Assembly (NCBI GenBank): GCA_013398175.1
Contig: VZRZ01007881.1
Coordinates: forward strand, 40,155 to 104,154
Direction: 5' to 3'
Source of the DNA: Climacteris rufus
Lineage: Eukaryota > Chordata > Aves > Passeriformes > Climacteridae
Length of the DNA: 64,000 bases
This document shows positions 56,653-64,000 of the stretch, in pieces (positions within the stretch are counted from its first letter, which is position 1; every line of letters starts with the position of its first letter). The notes under the pieces were generated by a model. That model made no database searches and was not told the DNA's origin. It saw nothing but the letters and a program-made list of their open reading frames with translations. A program made the translations under genes and the position numbers.

Positions 56653-57002
56653 TGATCTGATTGCTTCAGTCATTTCCACCAGCTAGGCAGTGCTGTGAGG
56701 TATCCGTAGGTTAAACTGATCATTGTATCCCAATGATAACAGACTTGTTTATTTTCCATCTCATGATGATTCTGGATGTCACGCTTTCATTCCAGGGCTT
56801 ACAGTTCAAGGGGAGAATTTCATTGCAGAAATGAGTACTTTCACATACTGCTTTAGAATTGAGTTTGTGGTGACTCAGATGTTTTAATATTTAAATAATT
56901 CCACTTAATAATGTATTTTGTAGAAATTATTACTGTTTTTCTTCCTGCTTAACTGAAAATAATTTTGCTGATAATGTTTGATTTTTTAAAATTCATAATT
57001 AC

Positions 57003-57060
57003 AAAATCATAGAATGGTTAGGGCTGGAAATGACCTTAAACATCATCTAGTTCCAAACAC
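57003..57060 (-). mobile_element. CR1-like LINE 3' end fragment
   Basis: AATCATAGAATGGTTAGG, then GCTGGAAATGACCTTAAA, then CATCATCTAGTTCCAA match the reverse complement of the bird CR1 3' terminus, a very common sequence in avian genomes. About 55 bases remain, so it is a short 5'-truncated insertion on the - strand. Confidence 0.75.
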
Positions 57061-60000
57061 CAGTTACTTGTTCATAATATGCTAAATTTCTGTTCAGGTG
57101 GCTGGGGAAAAGCTGAACAGCTCTAGATGTTACCATTTTCTGACCTAGGTGAGGGAGAAGGAAATGTGCTGCAGTGTCATGAAGAAGTTGCAAATGAACT
57201 GCAGTGGTTGAAGAAGAGCAACAAACCTGGTAAATTATTTTCTTCATACCACTATGTGAAAATGTGAAGAAAAATTAAGAAAAAGGGGAAGGTCATTTAG
57301 CAGAGTGCATTTAAGTGTGATTTTCATCCTGCTTAGTGAAGAATCCCAATAAGCCTATATTGTCCTTATCCTCCCTCGGCTACTGAGGTTAGGAAACTAT
57401 AGCAAAAGACATGTGGTACTGCTGTTCATTAATTTTCCAACAAATGAGCTGTTGCAGATAGGTAGGAAGTAACCCAGGATTTGTCTTTGTGTTTATTTTT
57501 TTTGTCTTTCTTAATGGCATTTGAGCTTGTTTCAAGTAGTTACAGATATAACTCACAAATGGTTCAAAGATAATTTTTCTTTTCTTTCTCTGAGAAATAC
57601 AGTCTTCAAGCAAGCAACCTTTCTCTACTTTTCCTTTCATTTTTGTTTTTGTTTCCTTTGCTCTTTTTGACTTGAAGATTTGGACCAGCTATTTATTATT
57701 TTGGCCTTCTAAAAATTTTACACTGGTGGCATAGCTGTATAATACATTTAAGTTGTGTGCCACAGGTTAAAAATAATTTTGTTCCTGTACTAATTGGCTT
57801 ATAATTTCTACTAAGTTCTGTAGAGTTAGTAGTAATTTAAAATAAATGTATTATCACTTACAAAATAATGCATCCTGCTAAGGTGTTCAATATTGAATAT
57901 GTATTTCCATGCATGAAAACTCCTGAAATCCTTTGAGTCAAAACTGCTGCTGGTTACATGAAGGTTTGGGGGTTTTTTTCCGATCTGGTGGAATTTGCAA
58001 ATTTCACTTAGCTTTAGAGACTGTTGTACTGTTAATTTAAAAGGTGTAAGTAATAGCACTGAAAGGATTTATTTTAAAAGACTGTAAGTCAAATAATGTG
58101 TTTACTATGAAGTTTTATTACTAATCTTGGACAGATGGAAAAAGTGGTAATTGAGTGACCTGTTTGTCTGGTTGGTTTGTTTGACTACTGAATTGAGGAG
58201 CTATCTTCCCTTTACTAATTGTAGTACTTAACACATATTATGTATTTTACTTCTACTACTGTTGTTGAAAGTATAACTGGAAACGGAAGGCAGTAGATCC
58301 TTTGCAGCTTCTGAGCAGGTGATTCTCTAAGTATTTATTGATTAAAATTATTTGAAGCAAGAACTGCTTCACTTTTATAGCCAAAAGAATGGTGGCTGCT
58401 GTCATGAGGATCACTGAAGAAGAGATATAATGTGTGTATATTTGGGAGATTTTCTAAAGGTTCTAGAGCAGAAAATAGAAGTGACCTAGAAACATTTTGT
58501 GTGAAGCCATGTTGGAGTCCTGAACACATTCTTTATGCTTACAAGTGTTGACATAATTTTATTTTTTAACATTAAATATTGTTCAGAGTAGTATTCAAGA
58601 ATCATCCTTTACAGTGATTTTTCTCCCTTTTGGATTATCAGATATGAGGTAGACAAAGCATTTGGAAACATGTTATCTGTTCTGCCTTTGCTGTGGATAC
58701 TTGTGATTCACAAACACAGAGATCAGTCTCTCAGGGGTTTTTCTGTCCTTTCCTTTTGCTGTAATACATATATAATTTAACAACGTGTCATTTTCCCATC
58801 CAATATAAAGTTAGATTTATTTCTTGAATTATGTAAATTACCCCCATCAGAGGAATAAGTTTGGATTATTATTTCACTGCATACCAGTATTCATTATGTG
58901 CTAGTGGATTTAGAAACACAAAAAAAAAAGTTCTCTAAAAAAGGCTAAAATATGATGCCACAACCAGAAGTCCACTATTTTGTATGACAACGTATGTTAG
59001 CAATGTCACTCATTTCATATCAGTTGCAGATAACTGTTAAACTAAAGTCACTGCTCTGAAATTTTCCTTGGCTGCTTGAAAAATTTCAGCAGGAAGCATT
59101 TATTTTCAGGTGTAAAATTAGTGGAAATCAGGTAGGTTTCCCCATTTGGACACTCCTATGTTTATTTTCTTTGGACTGGTGCGCTTTTCACTGTTGTTAT
59201 GAGATTTTGTCTGAATTTAAAAAGTTAGAAACTTTGGGAAACAGTAACTTTGCTGTATGTGAGAGAGTCCAGCAGTAACTGCAGCGGTCAAGGACTCCAC
59301 CTCCACACCTACCTGTTGAGGCCTCAGCTGGTGTTGGGGCTTTGAACCCTAGCAGTGCTGGCTCTTGTCAGGGCATCTGAGCTGAAACAGGGATGCTCTG
59401 TGGGCAAGGCATGAGGAGGAAGTAAAGGAAACTGAAGTGAGCTTTCTGGGAGTGTATCTTAAAAATGAGAGCGAAGGTGGGGAGCTGGCTGGTAGAACAA
59501 ATGCAGAGGGTGCAAAGCAATAGAATTTTAAGCCAATATATCAGTATGTCTGACCTGATTTTGAATGCTGCATTGGAGCCTACCTGCAGCAAATGAGTGG
59601 ACAGCAGTGCTAGGGTTGGGGATGGAAACTGTATTCTTGTGGACGAGGTCTCCTCTCTGTTTGAATCATTGTGGATTTTAACTGGAGCCAGGAGATCTGT
59701 GCCTACCACACTTGTGGGCATGTAGAATAGCTTCTGAATATACTGTGGGTATGTGGAGGCATATGTACAGGAGCAAAGAAAGTGTGCTTTGCTGTTTAAT
59801 CCCATCCTCCTGTGTGGATGACATTCTTTTGGCTCTTGTTCAGCAGACAGTCAAGAGGTTTTAGTGGGAAATCTGGAGCTGGGGCCCAAGAGCCAGCGGT
59901 GCCAAGGAAAGGGGGGGGTGGGTGTGGGTATATGTTGCTGTCCTTTCAAAAATGCTGGTGAGAAACATTGTGCTATGTAACAGCACCAAGTGATCAGTAG

Positions 60001-63000
60001 GCAAAGTTCACTGTAAGGGCAGAGATGATCTGCAGTGCCTGAAACAGAACCATTGCACCTCACCTTTCCTACTGGAGAGCTGGCCTCCAAAAGGCACTGT
60101 CATACTGTGTGCCTCAGAAAGTGACACTCCGTTCTGAGTCGTATTGATACTTTGTTTTTCAAAAGCATATGTGCTCTTGCATTAAATTATGCTGGCTCTG
60201 AAATTTGGTATTTTGTTAGATTAAGGTTTACTCCTTTCTTTCTTAGTGCCACTGGCAGTTGTGCTTTAGGAGACATTGATAAATCAGCCCTGTTGTGTTT
60301 GCGTGCTGTTTCAGGTATGATTTTGCATATACATCATACTAGTGAGTAGTGAATCTTAGGATGAGTAAGAGTTTGTCTGCTTCAGCAAACTGGAGTACTG
60401 GTCTCTTTCTGCATATTCTTGTTAAAATACCCATTTGCTTAATGACTGAAGACAAATGCATTAAGGATACTGTGACCTATGTCTTTAATCATTAAATAAG
60501 GATGTGATGATGAAGAAAGAATCAGGAAAATTATGTACTCCTTCAAGATACTGAGGCCAGCTTAATTCACTAGTCTAACAGATCTCCTCTGACTTTTCTT
60601 GTCCACAGACTTTGGAAAAGATGATAGCTTTTTTTCATTATTAAGTAGTATCTTCTTCACTTATATCAATGTATCAGTGTAGGGGTGACCAGAGGAAAAA
60701 ATGACTGAAGCACAAAATAGGTTGTTATGCAGTAACCACTTCTATAGTTTATTAAGCCATGCAGTGATCTTTTTCTATTCCTGTCAGCTATGTAGCAGGT
60801 TCAGTTAATAGATCCACTCCCATGTTTGAAAGTACCTTGCTTAATACGGACTTCCGTAGTGCCTCCCCAGACTGACTTTGAGGAGACTCAGTTCTGAACG
60901 GTTTTCCTTGCCTGTGAGTCATGCAGCCCAATATATTTTTAGTGCTGCAGTGTATTTACATTCTTAGATTAGCAGCAACCTCTCCTGGACTGGGCAGTCA
61001 CACATGGACAAAACTAAACCAACTGGGAATGCCTCCACAGAAGATGGTGATGGTGACTCTTGCTGTTGGTATTCTAGGGAGACTCTTAAGGAGTGTTATT
61101 TTCTGCATCTGATATCTTAATAATATACAATAATTTAGGAGCAAAACATATGAAAAGTTGTGAGTGCAAGAAACAGTCCCAAAGTACCTTAATCCTTATA
61201 TCGATAGCACCACTATTGGGTTACACGGTTTTAATCCCAGAGGAGTTGTTGCCTGACATTAAACTGTCCAAATAGTATTTATATCTGCTGCTGCCCTGCA
61301 AGATCACTTAACCCTGCACAGCAGTTTAAAAGTAGTTAATGACAGACCCAGCATGACTTGCCCCTTATGAATGATCACATAAGTTCGACCTGTGCTGTCA
61401 TGGTTTATGGAGGAAGGCAGTTTGTCCATAGCCTGCTTCAGCCACAGCAGGTAATTTGAAATGAAATGAGACAGTTTCTACAAGCAGATTGATTTGGGAA
61501 TCTTGCCTGTTCTTCCCTTTGACCCTTGACAAGTTGACACTACAAAGATTGTGACTTTAAAAAATGATTGGGTGCAAATACATTTAGGTAGATGATTTAC
61601 TATGTGTTAAAGCAAGGACAGTGCATTTAGAATGGAGCTGTGAGGGAAGGTAATTGTAAACTTTAACAACTCGTGGTTTATGTTTCTGTATCTTATTAAT
61701 TATCTGAGTAGATGAATCTTCTGATAACAGGAGAACCAAATACTGTATCTAATAAACTGTGTGAGAGAGTCCAAAGACTCTGCATACCAGTATTCAGCAT
61801 TTTACCTATGCAGAAATAAGTATATATGATTTAGAAAAGCAGTTAGAATGCTTTCCTTGGTTGAGCTGCAGGGGTTAAGTCTGAAGATGAACATCTGGAT
61901 GTATAGGTTTTCCAATCCAAAGATGTCTTTGTTTTGTTATTCTTTTGTAAATGCAGTCATGCAAATACAAATATTGAAATAGCAAGATCCAACATATGAT
62001 AGATAACTGGCAAATAGTGAAATAATGAAAGGATGCCAGAGAGAGAGAGATAAAATCACAATTATGTGTCTATAAATATTCTGGTATTGCAAAGTGTACA
62101 CCCTCTTAGTTAAAAAGAATTATGTGGACTTTATGAGACACTATATGGAGATGTTGTTCGAGTGCCTTTTTCTGATTTATGTAATTGGATTTTCCCCCAA
62201 ACTATTATGTGATTAATTACATCATTTGAAAATAAATAGCTAAAATATATTGCTTCTGAAGAATTATTCTACAGTCATCCAGGATAGTATGTAAAGCATA
62301 AGTACAAATATTGCTGAAGTATGTATCATATAAATTTCATTATAATTTAAAACTGAATGTTTAATTAAATAACAGTCCCGGAAAGCATAAACTAATCTTT
62401 GGTAAGCCACCTAGCACTAAATGTGCTATGAGCGTGCAGTTGTAAATGCATAATACAAAGTAAATTTTGTACAAAGTTAATCTCCCTGCAGGTCTTTCTC
62501 CTACTGTCTGTTCAAAATGCTTTCTATGAAGCATTATTTTGAAGATGCTTATAAAAAAATTCTTATTGGTCTAGGTTGAAATTATTTAATACCTTTTTGA
62601 CTGTGTCTTTACTGAACACTATTAGAAGTATTTTGCTGAAATGTTTCTTTATGTTGTCCATTGGGTTTAATAGACGTGCCATTTAATAAGCTCTCTACCT
62701 GTAAGGATAGACTATTTGACCTTTGTGACCTGCCAGTGGTAGACATAGTATAAGATTGCTTTGTGAAATAAAGCTGTCGGTAACATCAACAAAATAAAAA
62801 ATGATCGTATTCCAATACTCTCTGCTCAGTACTATGACAGCACTGAAATATGGAATAAAATTGAAAGTAGATTAGTTTTGGGTCCTAAGTCATGTTTTGA
62901 CAAGATATAAGAGAGGAGAACATATCTTTGAACTTTTAGTTTTAAAGTTTTTTAATGAAAATATTTATCATTTTGTAAGGTTCCTTCTTTCTTTATCACA

Positions 63001-64000
63001 ACGGGGCTGTATAACCTTAAAACAATCCATTCTCTTATTGTGAGGGATATAAATACTGTACTATCTTCTATATTAAACATCATAAAGGATACATGCACAG
63101 TATGAAATTGCTTGACACTTGCAAGTAAAGGACTGTCATGTTAATAAAAAGCTTATGGAGAGGTTGAAAAATCAGTCATTAATAAGCCACATATTTTTAA
63201 ACTATGTAAAGCATGTAAATACTGCAGACAAGAAGGCAGGTTTTGCCATATTTTCTCCTCTCTTTTTGAAATACTTAAGGTCTAAAGCAACAGTATAAAT
63301 AAAAATTATCAGATTGCCTCTTCTGTGCTTATTGTAAACTTCATATGATTAGAAAATAATACTTTTAGTTACAGTGAGTAATCAAATCAAGTGAAGAGTT
63401 TGTGGGGAGCAATGATGACATGACTGTGAATGCTAGAATTTAGCCAACTTGTTTTCAGTCTTTTCTGAAGAAGAAAAAAAACAAACCAAAAAAAGAAACC
63501 TTTAAAGAGGGAGTGGGAAAATCCCGAACACCAAAATCTGCTTTGTACTATAGCTGCATAGTGTGGGAAATGGAAGGGAAGATATATTAAAACAGTGAAC
63601 ATAGTCTCTCTGTCTTCATTTGTATGTATCAAAAATAGAAAACAATTTAAACTTTTCAATCTAGGGTTAACATCGTTAACTATTTCACCTTGTTAATTTT
63701 TATTTAATTACTTTTTTTGAAAATGCCTCTTTAGTCTCATTTGTCTCTTCTGTTCTTCTAAGTGCTCAATTGTTAGTCTAATACAAATGCACATTTCTTA
63801 ATTTTGATTTAAAAAAGAAAAACTTTCAAGTTAATGATGTGGGTTTTTTTTCATGGCAGATGTTTATTTTTTGAGCCATAGTAATAAAATACCTTTTCTG
63901 GATAAAGTCACAATATTTCTGCAAAGATATCAGTCTCAGCAAATTAGGGTATTCTCTAAGGAAATAGAAGATTTTTTAAATGGTAATTCATAAACAAAAG
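57061..64000. other. AT-rich stretch without a recognised gene
   Basis: Short ORFs only. The longest, 145 codons on the - strand at 59368-59805, lies in a slightly GC-richer segment (about 59260-60090) but shows no domain. A short GA run lies at about 62038-62050. I see no exon with convincing splice sites, RNA gene or intact mobile element. Confidence 0.4.

Noticed and set aside
59368..59805. 145-codon reverse-strand ORF
   Set aside because: No domain and no codon pattern typical of coding; probably chance in a slightly GC-richer segment.
1..64000. Exons of KIF14 or NR5A2, the neighbours of human ZNF281
   Set aside because: No kinesin motor or nuclear-receptor motif was found in any open frame; these genes probably lie outside the window.
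1..64000. tRNA, rRNA, CRISPR arrays or intact transposons
   Set aside because: No cloverleaf with A and B boxes, no rRNA-like segment, no regularly spaced repeats and no transposase or reverse-transcriptase ORF were seen.

Overview
The window looks like avian genomic DNA, roughly two thirds AT, with long gene-poor stretches and three compact CpG-rich patches. Two remnants of CR1-type LINE 3' ends (about 6706-6743 on the + strand and 57003-57060 on the - strand) point to a bird; I cannot name the species. There is no sign of bacterial, organellar or viral organisation.

The one certain gene is ZNF281 (ZBP-99), on the + strand. An assembly gap of 527 N (33431-33957) hides its start codon and about the first 60 residues. 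The remaining 835 codons (33960-36467) lie in one uninterrupted exon and carry the acidic and His-rich N-terminal region, basic nuclear-localisation stretches, four C2H2-type fingers and the long conserved C-terminal region ending in SQSYR. A CpG island with GC boxes (about 32865-33430, continuing past the gap) is its promoter and 5' UTR region. The 3' UTR runs to about 38.2 or 38.6 kb, with candidate poly(A) signals at 38184 and 38582, a full miR-34-type target site 58 bases after the stop codon, a Pumilio site, a duplicated AU-rich element and a small hairpin.

Downstream (40.2-48.8 kb, + strand) six splice-flanked segments join in a consistent reading frame into a small unrecognised protein. 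The ZNF281 stop codon is embedded in a strong 5' splice site (ACAG|GTAAGG) whose phase fits the first of these segments, so a ZNF281 isoform with a different C-terminus, or a separate downstream gene, is possible. This is the most interesting hypothesis in the window. It rests on exons picked by eye and needs RNA evidence.

Upstream (1-32.8 kb) there is a CpG-rich patch at the very left edge, then a candidate first coding exon with a signal peptide (1618-1679) and other weaker exon-like segments. One of these is a 42-base exon at 31887-31928 that encodes a transmembrane-like peptide. The remainder is AT-rich intergenic or intronic sequence with no long ORFs. A second orphan CpG island (about 55290-55610, with a 22-N gap) is followed by GT-rich and pyrimidine-rich tracts. 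It may be the promoter of an unannotated transcript. The interval from 56.7 to 64 kb shows no recognisable gene.
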